From contig OX638368.1 of the NCBI GenBank assembly GCA_951812925.1, forward strand, positions 27,033,187-27,097,186: a stretch of 64,000 nucleotides of DNA, in the 5' to 3' direction. The translations under genes and the position numbers were made by a program. This DNA is from Calliopum simillimum. Lineage: Eukaryota > Arthropoda > Insecta > Diptera > Lauxaniidae. This document shows positions 23,137 through 34,054 of this stretch, in pieces. The first letter of the stretch is position 1; each line of letters opens with the position of its first letter. The notes beneath the pieces are model-generated. The model ran no database searches. It was not told the origin of the DNA and was given only the letters and a program-made list of their open reading frames with translations.

Positions 23137-23393
23137 GATCTTCCTAAATAGTTTTCATGGTAATAAGGCAAATATACGTTTGATATCAAGCCAAACCTAA
23201 GATGGTATCTTTAACGGCTTGGGAGTTATAGTTTTTGAAGACTTCCAGTTATACAGCAATTTTAAGGTCTCACAACGCCTAAGCCGTTGATTTGGGTATT
23301 TTTTCACCCCCCTAAGATCAACTTGGTTTTAAATTCATGAATAAGATAGTCTTGTCATCTTTCCATGAAAAGTATTTAGGAAGATCTAAAAAA
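23137..23393. mobile_element. Small inverted-repeat element (MITE), about 257 bp
   Basis: The left arm TTAGATCTTCCTAAATAGTT then TTCATGG is mirrored at 23364-23393 (CCATGAAAAGTATTTAGGAA then GATCTAA), arms about 28 bp with two mismatches. Non-coding. Confidence 0.65.
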
Positions 23394-23744
23394 GTATTAA
23401 AAATATTTTTTTTTAATAGCTTGACTCGCTACCTTTCCTATATAAGTAGCTGAGAGCATGAAAGTCGATTAAAAAGTCCAAGTTATGAACAATATCGTGA
23501 AGCATTTGCTGTTGCCATTTTTATTGGTTTCAGCTTCAAACGAAAACACGGACAAAACTTCAGCGAAATACGAGAGTGTCAAGTCAAATTTTTTTACGGT
23601 GAACATTGTATTGCGGAAATGTGAATTAAATTGAAATATTTTTCGAAGATTTTGAAATTATTGTCGCTCTTGATTGTATTCACATTCTGGTGGCCATACT
23701 TTTAAAAGCGACGGCAATAACATAGCAATTAAAAATCTTAACTA

Positions 23745-24070
23745 AAGAGTGTCCCATAACTCACGCAAGATTTGAATTTGTCACTTTTTGTGTGGTGAAG
23801 CATTGTTTACAAAACAAAGAAAACAGTTTTACAGCTAATGGCTTAAGATTTAGATTAAAAGAAGAGATTTAACGCTTCATTACCGAAATTTTGCCAAATT
23901 CATACAAAATGGTTAAAGAAATTACCGACAAGCCAAGTTGTGGAGGTTATCTGAAAAATAATGTTACATTTACCCTTATCCTATTTACTTTATGTTTAAA
24001 AAAATACAATTGAAAAATAACATATGTTTTCTATTTAATTCAAATCTTGCATGAATTATGGGACAGCCTG
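23745..24070. mobile_element. mariner-type deletion derivative, 326 bp
   Basis: Ends AAGAGTGTCCCATAACTCAC (left) and, reversed, CAGGCTGTCCCATAATTCAT (right) extend into GCAAGATTTGAA. Both are flanked by TA (23743-23744, 24071-24072). Too short to encode transposase; the internal part has no recognisable frame. Confidence 0.75.
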
Positions 24071-24074
24071 TATA

Positions 24075-25190
24075 TTAAATATAGTTTCCAGACAATTTTA
24101 TAAATAAAATTTTTATTAATATTTTGCTAATATTCGTTTTTTTTAGCCAAGCAACATTTTGTATCAAAACTGTATAGATTATAATTTTTGTTTTCATTAT
24201 TATTTTGTATTGTAAATATTTATCAATTATTGTAATCTTGCGCTTAAGCGTAAAGCCGAAGAATAACACCAAAAAGCACAGCACAAAAAAAAAGACTTCT
24301 AAATGATGAATTGACAAAAAGTTGAAATGTGGAAAAAAAATCATTGATACAAAGCATCAAAAATCAAGCTCAAGTCAAAGAAAAAATCAGTTTTTTTTTT
24401 TTTTTTTCATCACCTCGAACTGTAAATAGTGAAAAGAATGAAAAAAAGACTTAAGCGCTGGATAATTGTAATATTTGATATGTAAATGTAATTGTAACAC
24501 AGACAGTTAAGCAGCCAGACAGAAAGTTGCAGATACTCTGCCTATGCAAACAATGCATAATTTATGGGAATATCATTTTAAACAAAACAAAAAGATGAAG
24601 AAAAATATTTTTGAGAAAAAAAATAAGTACAAACAAAAATGAAATCGAATATGATTGATGATGAATTTTCTAAGCATCTTCCGAATATCAAGAGGAAGCA
24701 AAATACTCTACAGTAACTGGGTAATACCCATATGATCTATAAATGGAATCAGAAAATTCTCACATTTTGTTTTTTTTTTTTTTTTTAGTATTAGTATTAT
24801 TATTATTATGGTTTTGTTATTGTTATAACAATTTCAAATGCTTAATAGTTAAATACATACATATATTTTAGTATTTATTTATTTTTTTATTTACTAATTT
24901 TGTTCATATTGAGTTCTGTATGAAAATCATACTTTGCCGCTAAAATATTAAATCTATAGCACTCGATTTTAGTAAATTAAAAATAAAATCTTTAGATAAC
25001 ATGGATACCAAGTTTTCCAACATTATGAATAGGACAAAAAGTCTTATGGAATTAAAAAAAAATAAATTCTATGTACTTGGTGGCGCAAAAATAAAGTTAT
25101 ATTATGAATTGAGTCTCATTTGTTTTGAAAAGATTATCTGATACTCCAGAATTGATAACATTATGTATATAAATAAAATAATATCGTTTA
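24075..25190. other. AT-rich non-coding DNA
   Basis: T runs near 24391-24407 and 24770-24786, A/T-rich throughout. It contains a partial motif copy at 24441 but no gene. The frame at 24075-24344 (minus) is a composition artefact. Confidence 0.5.
24441..24456 (-). repeat. Dispersed motif, partial copy
   Basis: AAAAAAGACTTAAGCG keeps only the right half and core of the motif. It may be chance, since A-runs are common here. Confidence 0.3.
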
Positions 25191-25194
25191 AATG

Positions 25195-25300
25195 GCCTGA
25201 GTGGATTCGTATTTGTGCTCGTTTTATAGCAATTTGAATTATTCCTCGCAAAACATCTGGCATCAAATTGGTTGTCAATTAATTCAATAGTACCTGGAGA
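25195..25300 (-). pseudogene. Tc1-like transposase C-terminal relic
   Basis: Minus-strand reading gives LTTNLMPDVLRGIIQIAI then KRAQIRIHSGHLNDI, similar in layout to the relic at 4535-4645. A GGTGGCGCAAAAATAAAG block near 25079 may be its terminal repeat. Very short. Confidence 0.35.
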
Positions 25301-25676
25301 CCGATCCCTGCTCGGTCAACAATCTAATCTTATTATTATAGTCGATGTTTTTATTCATAGCTGTTTTTTGTTATGAAAATTGTATTTTTTCACTTCTAAC
25401 GGTCATGCTTTAAAAATGATAAATAAGCCGATGAGAATAATAATAAGAAAAAACTCGGAAAGCATCGAATGCTATTGAAAAATAGCAAAAACTAAAATTT
25501 TTTTTTGGTGAAATAGAATGCCTTAAAATAAATAAATGGGACATGTCAAGCACCCAAAATATTTAAATATCTTATCTTCAAAGGATCATAACTCGGAAAA
25601 TAAGAATCCTATTGGAAAAATCTGAAAGGATAGTTGGATAAAGAAGAGTGTAACTATTCGATGCTATTAATAAAAA

Positions 25677-25780
25677 AGAATTTCACCTTTTCTTGTAGCT
25701 ACGCTGTAAGACTGAACACAGCGTTTTCTTCAACTTCAAGCAAGGATATTTCAAAATCAGGCAGGTATAATAACAGTTCT
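25677..25780 (+). repeat. Interspersed repeat, second copy of 17326-17434
   Basis: Shares the CTTCAACTTCAAGCAA and TCAAAATCAG blocks with the copy beside the Transib-like element. Confidence 0.4.
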
Positions 25781-25850
25781 GCTGATGAAGGCGAATTCAG
25801 CGTAAAAAGTACATAAGACTGCATATAAAAAAAAAACAGTTCATTCCATT

Positions 25851-26669
25851 TTTATACCCTACACCCAGAGTATATTCACTTTGCCCTTCCGTTTGCAACG
25901 CAGAGAAGGAGGCGTGGCAGATATGGAAAAGTATATACTTAGTATATTCTTGATCAGCGTCACCTCCTGAGTCGATATAGCCATGTCCGTCTGTCTGGCT
26001 GGCTGGCTGGGTAACGGCTGGGTGTGTGTGGAAATACACTTTTTGGGAAAACTAAGCAAGATAATTCAATGAAATTTCGTACCCTGCCTCCGTCATCAAA
26101 GTTAGCTCGGGGGATTGCAAATGAGCAAAATCGGTTAACGGACACGCCATGGACATGGGCGGTATACAAAAAATATATTCAAAATGCAATTTTAGGAGTA
26201 TTTTTCACGACAATGCAACCAAAATGCAAATAAATACTACAAATTGTAAGCGAAAGCTCTGAAAAAAAACTGAGCGATTTCAGACAAGAGGGCGTGGCAC
26301 CTCCCATATAAGCAAAAGCTTCAAAATGCTATACTGAAAACGATTTTTGAGATATTCAAACCGAATTTAATTCAGACACTAAGGACTATAAATGAAAGCT
26401 CTCAACAAAAATTGGATGAAATCGGACAAGGAGGCGTGGCACCTCCCATATAAGCAAAAGATTCAAAATGCTATACTGAAAGAGTTTTTTGAGATAATCC
26501 AACCAAATTTAACTCGGACACGAAGAACTCTAAATGAAAGCTCTCAACAAAAATTGGGTGAAATTGGACAAGGAGGCATGGCACCTCGCTTACAAGCAAA
26601 ATTTTCAAAACACTGCAGTGTAGGGTATTTATTTTTTGGCCAGGCCAAAAGTTACACCCTTACTAGTTT
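25851..26669 (+). mobile_element. mini-me-like repeat, copy 2 (longest)
   Basis: Begins TATACCCTACACCCAGAGTA, then GCAACGCAGAGAAGGAGGCG, TTCTTGATCAGCGTCACCTC, GAGTCGATATAGCCATG and (GTCT/GGCT)n at 25988-26009. Three roughly 120-bp internal tandem units follow, each with GGCGTGGCACCTCCCATA. It ends GGCCAGGCCAAAAGTTACAC then CCTTACTAGTT. Frames on either strand are repeat artefacts. Confidence 0.75.
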
Positions 26670-26689
26670 TTTTTGTGCCTGAGTTATTA

Positions 26690-27763
26690 ACAAAAATTTT
26701 TATTTTGATACAAAAATGGGCGAGGCAATTATTAAACAAAGCCTTCTTTACGTTATGCTTTAGATACTAATGATCCAGATCCGCATACCAAATTTCATCA
26801 AAATATGTTGTATCATTTGCGAGAAATAGCATTTAATGTGTTTTACTTGTTTGGGAGGTTCCACGCGCACTTTCGATATTTTGCCTACTATCAGGTCGTA
26901 GGTGCCTAATAGCAAGTAGACTCCCTACAGTTAATTTCAGAAACGAGTTTTCCCAATATAACGGTATATTACATATTAATACTTGTTTGCAGACGTAACA
27001 GCTCCTAAATTTTCATCAAAATTGTCGGATTCGTTTTCGAGCAATATTGAATCAAAATTTTCAAGGGTAAAAAAGTGGGCGTGGCACTTATTCGATCCCG
27101 CCCACTTTTTGTTTTTTACAAGGTATTATTAAGCAGTACCTACATACCAAATTTCATTAAAATACCTTGTAAAATTTGCGAGGAATAGCAATTAAAGTAT
27201 TTTGCTTATATGGGAAGTTCCACGCGCAACGGCGATATTTTGACCGCTTTCAGATCAGAGATGCCTTTTAGCAAGTAGGCTCTCCACAGTTAATTTTAGA
27301 TTGATTACTTTATTAGTTTTCTTTTTATACCAAATTATATTTTTGTGGGCGGTGCCACGCCCTTCACCGAGTTTTCCTAATATAACGACATATCACATAT
27401 TAATACTTTAACATCTCCTAAATTTCCATTGTTGCAGTCGTTTTCGAGCAATATTGAGTCAAAATTTTCAAGGGCTAAAAAGTGGGCGTGGCACTTCTTC
27501 GATCCCGCCCACTTTTTGTTTGTTATAAGGTTTTATTAAACCGTATCCGCTCACAAAATTTCATTTAAATACCTTGTATGGTTTGCGAGTTATGGTCATA
27601 TCAAATTGAAAATTAAATGCAATGCCACGCCCCCTGCTGAGCATTTACAAAGTTCAAGCCTAGCGCATTCTTCATTGTATGCTAAAATCTAACATTATTC
27701 GAAGTTTCATTAAAATCGTTGTAGCCGTTTTCGAGAAAAAGTTTTGCCCGTTCCAAACATACA
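26690..27763 (+). repeat. Tandem repeat, about 360-410 bp units x 2.5
   Basis: Units start near 26709, 27066 and 27474. Shared blocks are (A/G)TGGGCGTGGCACTT, CGATCCCGCCCACTTTTTGT (units 2-3), ACCAAATTTCAT, GTTCCACGCGCA and TTTTCGAGCAATATTGA. GTGGGCG and CGCCCAC are mutually inverted, so each unit carries a short hairpin. Related GGGCGTGGC sequence occurs at 44.6-45.0, 49.9-50.2 and 57.3-58.4 kb. It stops at the TA where the next transposon inserted. Confidence 0.65.
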
Positions 27764-27765
27764 TA

Positions 27766-29045
27766 CAGGGTGGCTGATTCGAACTGTTACCAACTTCAGA
27801 TAGACTTATCTGACAGATGGAACATGACAGCAATCTAAAAATTGGCATGATGTTAGTTCATTCTATTGTCAATAAGTAACCAAAAGCATTTGCGCGTCAA
27901 TTTATTGAAAATAAAAAATTTTCGAAATGGAATTCAAACGTAATAGTGTGATTGCTCTTTATTTGGCTGGAAAATCGCAACCAGCAATTGTTCGTGAGCG
28001 GAAACATTTAAATGTGAATAAAATGTTTGTGTATCGAACCATAACACGTTACAATGGTACCGGCAGCGTTGCCAAACGACATGGTGGTGGCCGGAAAATA
28101 TCTGCAACATCAACAGAAATGGTTCGAAAGGTGAAGGCCAGAATTGAGCGAAATCCGAGACGCAGTGGCAGACAAATGGCTGCCGAGCTGAAAATATCGC
28201 GTGAACGAATGCAACACATATTGTCAAACAAGCTCGGACTAAAGGCCCTCAAGTTCCAAAAGGCGCATGATCTCACTCCTGCTCAAAAAAAAGTTAGGCT
28301 CGATAGAGCCAATGAGTTGTTGCGCTTGCACGCCGACGGAAATCTGTCACAAATTGTCTTCTCTGATGAGAAAAATTACTGTATCCAGCAATATGTAAAC
28401 AAACAAAATGATCGGGTTTACTTGACAGAGAGGTCCTACGAAAATTTGAATGTTCGTTTGGCCACCAGGACGCAGGCACCACCGCATGTGATGGCTTGGG
28501 CTGCAGTGACTGCTGATGGGCGCTCACCACTCGTTTTTTTGGCCGCTGGCGTCAAAGTAAACGCCCAGGTGTATCGTGAATCAGTATTGGAGGGTGCTTT
28601 ACTACCGTGGGCACGCAAACATTTCGGTCGCAAGCCATGGACATTCCAACAATACTCGGCACCGTCACAGAAAGCTCGTGTGAATCAAGAATGGTTAGAA
28701 AAAAACGTTCCTAGCTTTATTTCTGCTCAACAATGACTCTCAAATTCGCCTGATGCGAATCCGCTGGATTTCTCAATCTGGGGTATGTTGGACAGGAAGG
28801 TCTTGACTAAAAAATACCAGAGCATTGATGCGCTAAAAGTGGCCCTTCAACGAGAATGGCGCAAACTTCCACAAAATCAAATTCGTGCAGCATGCGACTC
28901 GTTCTTCGACCGTCTACGGGCCATAGTTAAGACCAAAGGTGGCCATATCGAAAATCTCAAATAGATTCTTTGATCAATAAAATCTGTGCATGGAAACTAA
29001 AAATATAGTCTTTTGAATTGGTAATACTTCGAATCAGCCACCCTG
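27766..29045 (+). mobile_element. DD37D (maT-like) Tc1/mariner element, 1280 bp, nearly intact
   Basis: The ends CAGGGTGGCTGATTCGAA (27766) and its inverse TTCGAATCAGCCACCCTG (to 29045) form inverted repeats of about 27 bp with a small indel inwards. TA duplications flank at 27764-27765 and 29046-29047. The single gene inside is almost intact, making this the youngest coding transposon in the window. Confidence 0.9.
27927..28964 (+). pseudogene. DD37D transposase, one stop codon and one lost catalytic Asp
   Basis: ATG at 27927 opens a frame to a TGA at codon 270 (28734-28736). The same frame then continues without a break to TAG at 28964, giving 345 codons if read through. N-terminal helix-turn-helix segments occupy roughly residues 5-100, with a GGGRK AT-hook-like motif at 53-57. 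The catalytic core has D147 in VFSDEKNY. Position 243, in FQQYSAPSQKA, is Tyr where an Asp is expected. The third Asp, D281, is in NSPDANPLDFSIW. Spacing 243 to 281 is 37 residues between, i.e. DD37D as in maT elements. The TGA probably replaced a TGG. The stop and the D-to-Y change make it inactive. Confidence 0.88.
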
Positions 29046-29372
29046 TAGATAAGTACATACAATTTTATCTCGTATAAGAAGAGAAGATATGTCTAAAGTA
29101 TAAATGTGCAAGATATTTAACGCCATTTTCAAAAATTATGGCATATTAACGTTATGGCATTACTTTTGTTTCACCTATGGAAGGCAAGGAAACTCAGAGT
29201 TTCAAAACTTAAACAGTTTCAAAGCTCTTTCAAAGGAAATTTCATGATACTCTCAATTAGAGTTAAAACGAATATTATCTACGTGAATACGGACTCGGAT
29301 ACGATATTTCAAAACTTGACCTCCACAAAGGCGTAGTTTTCTTGGAATACAATTTCTATTGTACTTCCGTTT

Positions 29373-29794
29373 TGTATGTACTTAACTCCTAGAAGAAGCA
29401 TAGGGTTAAAATAAAACGTCTCCATTTGTCACGATCCTTTATCTATTGCCGCGACTTTCCTGATTCTTGGATTTGCTTATCAAGCGACCTTTTCTCGATC
29501 TACCACGTCCTCTACTGCCTTGTGGATTCAACTCAAGAACCTGGTAACAGACTTCACTGCGTGGAGATTATGACTTATCTATCACCACTTCCACAGTTTG
29601 ATTTCGTTTCCTACAGCCCTCTGATTGTATTTTTGGTGTCGTTCGGCGTTTGAGACGGTACGAGGCTGCCAAATCTTTTGTAAGAAAACCTTGTTTTGTT
29701 TCTTCAAAGCAGCCAACTTATATTGGGTGAACATCAGGAGATTTTTACTCAAATATTTGTAGTTTGATATCAAAATCAATTCAAGTAATAACAC
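29373..29794 (-). pseudogene. Non-LTR retrotransposon ORF2 C-terminal relic with 3' tail
   Basis: Reading the minus strand across a few frame breaks gives NEIKLWKW, ITRF-like sequence, LELNPQGSRGRGRSRKG, and then DRDKWRRFILTLC before a stop. This order (basic WxW, NPQGxRxRGRP, RxKWRxF) closes ORF2 of many arthropod endonuclease/RT non-LTR elements. The 3' UTR continues CTTCTTCTAGGAGTTAAG and a TACATAC tail ending near 29373. The same tail occurs as a tiny insertion at 32364. Confidence 0.6.
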
Positions 29795-29799
29795 TCCAA

Positions 29800-30815
29800 A
29801 AGTTCCAGTTTTCGATGTTAAATCTATTCAAAACATCTTTAATTATATGCATATCTAAACACTCGGTGTTAAGACATAAATAACTTAACTAATCGTTCTC
29901 AATCGACATTGCTCCCGGACTTTTTGAACCAACATTAATCCTTTCAAGCCAACATTTTTTTCCTGAAATTCGGTTTTCGGCCGGAGATTAGGATATAGTT
30001 TAGAAGTAGCTTCAATCAGGAAACCACATTAAAAATCTGAAGTCTACTGAAAAAATCAGTATAGTTGGCTGCTTTAGGTATAGCTGATTAAAGCAGAGAT
30101 CGAGTAGTTCAAAAACACGATTTTGAGGACTTGATCTATGGGCTCTAATCCAATGGCGCTTATATAGAGAAGATAAAAAAGAGAATGCTGCATTATATAA
30201 ACAATCTGAATGACTTAACCAATAAGGTCAATATGAATTAACTACAATAAGGGTTGACCTTATTAAATAAAAAACTTAATGAGTTGAAGAGTTATCCGTT
30301 TCGATCATTTGATCATTTTGTGTGTAATAAAGGAACAATTCTTTGTATATATACATGTGTCCAAAAACCATTGTTTACTGGAGAAGCATAACTTAGCCTA
30401 AATTTATTTTTATAAAATACAATACTTCCAAGTTTCTTGGAAATCTGTGGATTAGCTAATAGAATTTTTCAACCGTATGTCAGTAGAAATCACTTTTGTT
30501 GGAAATCGAAAGCAGGATAACATAAAAATGAAAAACTTGAACAAAATGTTTACAAGGAACCACCCATACAAAACAAAATCTTCAAAATACTTTCTATACT
30601 AAAAGAGAATAGATCTAAATTTCACACAACTAATAGGAATAGCTTGTGCATTGGAAGGACTCAAAAAATAGTTGTGACACCTTCTATACAAGCAACACAT
30701 ACATTATTGAAGCATCAACTTTTAAACAAAAAGCTCGAAGGAGCTCAACAAAAAAGTTTTTCAAATCTGAAAAAAGGTGTCGTGAAACACACATACTTTG
30801 AAAACATATACAGAG
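29800..30815. other. No gene recognised
   Basis: AT-rich DNA, no protein-like frame. It may contain unrecognised decayed repeat. Confidence 0.35.
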
Positions 30816-30816
30816 T

Positions 30817-31024
30817 GAGTAGAAATCGGTAGAACACCGAAAAATATAAGGTTCCTGGGACTAAGTAATCTGAAAAACAGTTTCTATTGGCATTTTTTTA
30901 AATTAATGGCCCAAATAACTCCGTTAGTTTTTGCAAATTTCGAAAAATGTCAGTAGAATATATTGTTCAGAATAGTGCAAGGAATCTTATAATTTTTGGT
31001 GTTCTACTAATTTCTACCTACCCA
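30817..31024. mobile_element. MITE family H (AAATCGGTAGA ends), short copy
   Basis: The left arm ACAGAGTGAGTAGAAATCGG then TAGAACACCGAAAAATATAA is mirrored at 30968-31024 (TTTTTGGTGTTCTAC then TAATTTCTACCTACC). Arms are about 55 bp. It has the same outer ends as the elements at 36897 and 57761 but lacks their inner insertion. Confidence 0.65.
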
Positions 31025-31107
31025 AAAGAAGGTTTATATTTGTTTAGCTGCGTGAATTCTACCAATTCGAGGAGCGCTCTTAAAAATTTAGTCGCTCTTG
31101 AGCGATT

Positions 31108-31520
31108 CACTGCATCGAACCGCGCTTTGTGCGTGCCAGAGTTTTACTAAAACGGTGATTCGGCGACTGCATCGTTGAAGGTTATGCAATATTCGAGGAT
31201 TTTGCCACTTAAATGAGGTGCCAACCATAATTCTCATTTAAAAACGGGTGAAGAAGTTTGAAAAGGCCAATACAACCAAAAACGATGCGGCCAAGATTAT
31301 CAAGAACGGCAGAAAAAGTGAAAAGTGTTAAACAGCTTGTTCGTTACGATCCAAATCTTTCAATTCGAATGCGCGCAGGTGCTTTAAGTGCGCTTGGGTC
31401 ATCACTAAAAGATATTGTGCTCAAAGACCTAAAGCTGTATCCCTATAAATAAATTCAATTGGTACAAGAACTAAAGCCCCGACAATTGAGCAATTTTCAA
31501 CATAAATTGGCCATTTGATT
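31108..31520 (+). pseudogene. DDE-superfamily transposase N-terminal relic
   Basis: The frame at 31258-31452 includes RPRLSRTAEKVKSVKQLVRY, then VLKDLKLYPYK before a stop. After the stop IQLVQELKP continues. Upstream, NGDSATAS and KRVKKFEKANTT in shifted frames match the region before it. The arrangement (TxEN(V)xxVR, then LHxDLxLxPYK, IxxVQxL) is the helix-turn-helix N-terminus of a common insect Tc1/mariner-superfamily element. The catalytic half is absent. Confidence 0.55.
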
Positions 31521-31594
31521 TATGTCTTGATTTAACCACAATTGATTTTTTCAAGTGTGGTTATCTCAAATCTAAAGTTCACGCTAATAGACAA

Positions 31595-31758
31595 CAGTGG
31601 CGGATCCAAGGGGGGAATGGGGGCGATCGGCTCGCCTCTCAAACCAAGTGATTAAATTTTTTTTTTAAATTATATGTAAAGATTTTAAAAACATTTTGTT
31701 ATTATCTAGAAATGTAGTCAATCGGCCCCCCCTCTTGACAATGCTGGATCCGCCACTG
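31595..31758. mobile_element. hAT-type MITE, 164 bp, with 8-bp target duplication
   Basis: The ends CAGTGGCGGATCCA and TGGATCCGCCACTG are perfect inverted repeats. Flanking octamers ATAGACAA (31587-31594) and ATATACAA (31759-31766) differ at one base, as expected for a hAT 8-bp duplication. CAGTGGCGGATCC is a typical hAT terminus. Confidence 0.85.
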
Positions 31759-32203
31759 ATATACAAACTTCTCTGGCACATTTGAAAGAATATAATCATT
31801 GCAAAATTGCAGCCATTACAGAGTCTACCGGCCGAGCAGTAATAAAAAATTTTAGTATTCGAATTAAAGAAAGCTGTGACCACGAGTGCTCACACTTAGA
31901 TGATATAATTTTTAAGAAATAAATTTTTAAATTATGTACTTTAATAAATAAATAATGAATACATTTTCAAAACTTATTTTCGGACTTGTTTTACAAAAAA
32001 AAATTTTCCGCAACGTTTAAGAGAAACTTTTTTCAAAGAAAATTTTAGTTAATTGTATGAGCTTACTAAGAGTGTATTTGGATATACGAGTAGGGTTTAA
32101 AAAGCTTCCGCAAAGTTCTGAACTTTCAAAGTTGATCACAGGTCATTCAATAAGTCCGTAGGATAAGTCAGAAAAAACAAAATTTTGACAAAACTCGATT
32201 TTA

Positions 32204-33230
32204 TTATTCAACATAGTTGCCTTCGAGGACGATACAACGAGTATAGCAATTTTCCAACTTTTCGATACCACTTTTATAGTACGATTTCTCCTTCTCGTCA
32301 AAATAGGCCTCAATTACAGAGATTACTTCATCATTGGACTTAAATTTCTTTCCAGCAAGTATTTGGCCCTATGCTCCTCCTAGGAGTTAAAGGAGAATAC
32401 ATACATACAAGTATTCTCTTGAGATCTGAAAACAGGAAAAAGTCGCTGGGGGCTAAATCTGGAGAATACGGTGGGTGAGTAAGCAATTCGAAGCCCAATT
32501 CATTCAATTTTGCCATCGTTTTCATCGATTTGTGACACAATGCATTTTCTTGGTGAAACAACACTTTTTTCTTTTGCAAATGTGGCCGTTTCTTTGCGAT
32601 TTCAGCCTTCAATCGATCCAAAAGTGCACAGTAATAGTAGTTGTTGATGGTGGTTCCTTTTTGGAGATAGTCGATGAATATTATTCCCTTCGCATCCCAA
32701 AATACAGACTCCATCACCTTACTGGCCGACTGTTGCGTCTTTGCTCGCTTTGGATTCGATTCGTCCACTGCTGTTCACTTAGCTGACTGTATCTTGGATT
32801 TTGGTATGTAATAGTGAAGCCATGTTTCATTCATTGTCACATATCGACGATAAAATTCGATTTTATTGCGCCAAACACTCCTCTGAAGCATCAACTCGTT
32901 GTTGTTTTTGGTCTACTGTGAGCTCACGCGGCAGCCACTTTGCTCAGAGCTTTTGCATACCCAAATGTTCGTGTAAATTGGTAAAAACACTACCATTTGA
33001 TATCTTTACAATGTCAGTTAGCTTGCGATCGTTCATAACCAATTTGTGGATTTTTTTATGTTTTCTGGAATAACAGCCTCATTTGAGCGTCAACTGCGCT
33101 CTTCATCATTTTTAAAATTCAGCAAACCACTTTTCTACCATTTGTCTCGATGAAGCAGGGTTCAGATAAGGTTTATCAAGCCATTGTTTGGTTTCCACTG
33201 TATTTTTTTTTTTTTTTTTTTTTTCATCAA
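32204..33230 (-). pseudogene. mariner transposase (D,D34D type), inactivated
   Basis: The best-preserved frame (32768-32340) contains SVFWDAKGIIFIDYLQKGTT, ALLDRLKAEIAKKRPHLQKK, KVLFHQENALCHKSMKTMAK and THPPYSPDLAPSDFFLFSDL. It ends SNDEVISVIEAYF ... CIVLEGNYVE* in the frame restored past an insertion, with the stop at 32206-32204. Upstream, PYLNPASSRQMVEKWFAEF and WLPRELTVDQKQQRVDASEE are readable only across stops and shifts. The second catalytic Asp (HQDNA) is Glu here. The spacing to the PD in YSPDLAPSD fits D34D. A 44-bp insertion at 32364 also disrupts the C-terminus. Dead copy. Confidence 0.85.
32364..32407 (+). mobile_element. 44-bp, extremely 5'-truncated non-LTR insertion
   Basis: The inserted bases CCTATGCTCCTCCTAGGAGT then TAAAGGAGAATACATACATA match the 3' tail of the relic at 29373-29794. 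They are flanked by an exact 8-bp duplication CAAGTATT (32356-32363 and 32408-32415). Removing insert and one repeat restores the mariner reading frame across KRIL and AGKKFKSND. Confidence 0.8.
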
Positions 33231-33977
33231 AAATAATGCTTTATCAAAGCTCGAAATTCACTTTTTTCCATTTTTTTTTTTTTTTCACTAACAAAAGTTG
33301 CTTCACACAAAAGGCTATAACTCACGAATTAATAATCAGATTGCTGTCAAATTTATACACGTATCGTTTGAAGGTTAGTACTAAATACAAATTGTAAGGA
33401 AAAATTCTAGCCATCTATGTAAGTGTCGTCCTATGGACTTATTGAATGATTGAATGTTATTTTAAATTTTTTCCTATTTTTTAAATTTGGTGCCCATTTT
33501 AGCATGAAAAAGGTCATATTAATATACTCATTTATATTTTTTTTTTTTTTTTGAAATGCCCGTTAAATTTCCTTTAATTCGGTAGCAGATTTGTAATACC
33601 AATTTTTTGATTTGAGAACAGAAAAAACACTTTTATGTAACAACACACACGTCACTCTATGCATAGCGAAGCTTTCAAACAGATTGTTCTTGAAAAATAC
33701 TTTTTTCTGACCTCAAGTTGAAAAATTTGTGTTATAAATGTACTAACGAATTAAAGAAAATCTAGCGAGAACTCCAAAAAAAATTATAGAAAAAAATATT
33801 AATAGGACCTTTTTCATACTCAAATGGCAGTCAAAGTCAAAAAATTGGAAAAAAATTTAAAATATCAAATTAAAAGGTACAGAACTTTAGGAAATCATTT
33901 GAAACCCTATATCCAAATACAATGTTTTTGAAATGGAACTATGTAGATAACAACCTTACTTCCTAATTCCTCTTTGT

Positions 33978-34005
33978 CGAACGAAAGACTTAAGCAACGA
34001 ACTTG
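33978..34005 (-). repeat. Dispersed 27-nt motif, copy 7 (near donor)
   Basis: Minus strand reads GCAAGTTCGTTGC then TTAAGTCTTTCGTTCG. It lies about 49 nt inside the predicted long intron from its donor at 34054 and is inverted relative to the copy near the acceptor (11565). Confidence 0.8.
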
Positions 34006-34054
34006 CATTTTTTATTCGAATAATAACATTTTGTGTATTGAAAGTAGCACTTAC

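Larger units (their letters stand above)
32137..33468 (-). mobile_element. mariner element inserted in foldback F
   Basis: Inverted ends share TCATTCAATAAGTCC(G/A)TAGGA (left near 32143; right, reversed, near 33435). It splits the foldback near a GTTGATA site present in sister copies; the exact TA duplication is blurred by mutation. Length is about 1.33 kb including a secondary 52-bp gain. Confidence 0.8.
31973..33930. mobile_element. Foldback family F, copy 2, split by a mariner
   Basis: The left arm (CGGACTTGTTTTAC, ATGTATGAGC-like, GTATTTGGATATACGAGTAG) runs to about 32136. The remaining centre and right arm run from about 33469 (AAATTTTTTCCTATTTTTT, AACAACACACACGTCACT) to CCTATATCCAAATACAATG near 33925. 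Aligning with copies at 11612 and 46991 shows the break falls inside one uninterrupted sequence. Confidence 0.7.

Noticed and set aside
24241..24250. CGCTTAAGCG as a motif copy
   Set aside because: Only the 8-bp palindromic core matches; flanks do not.
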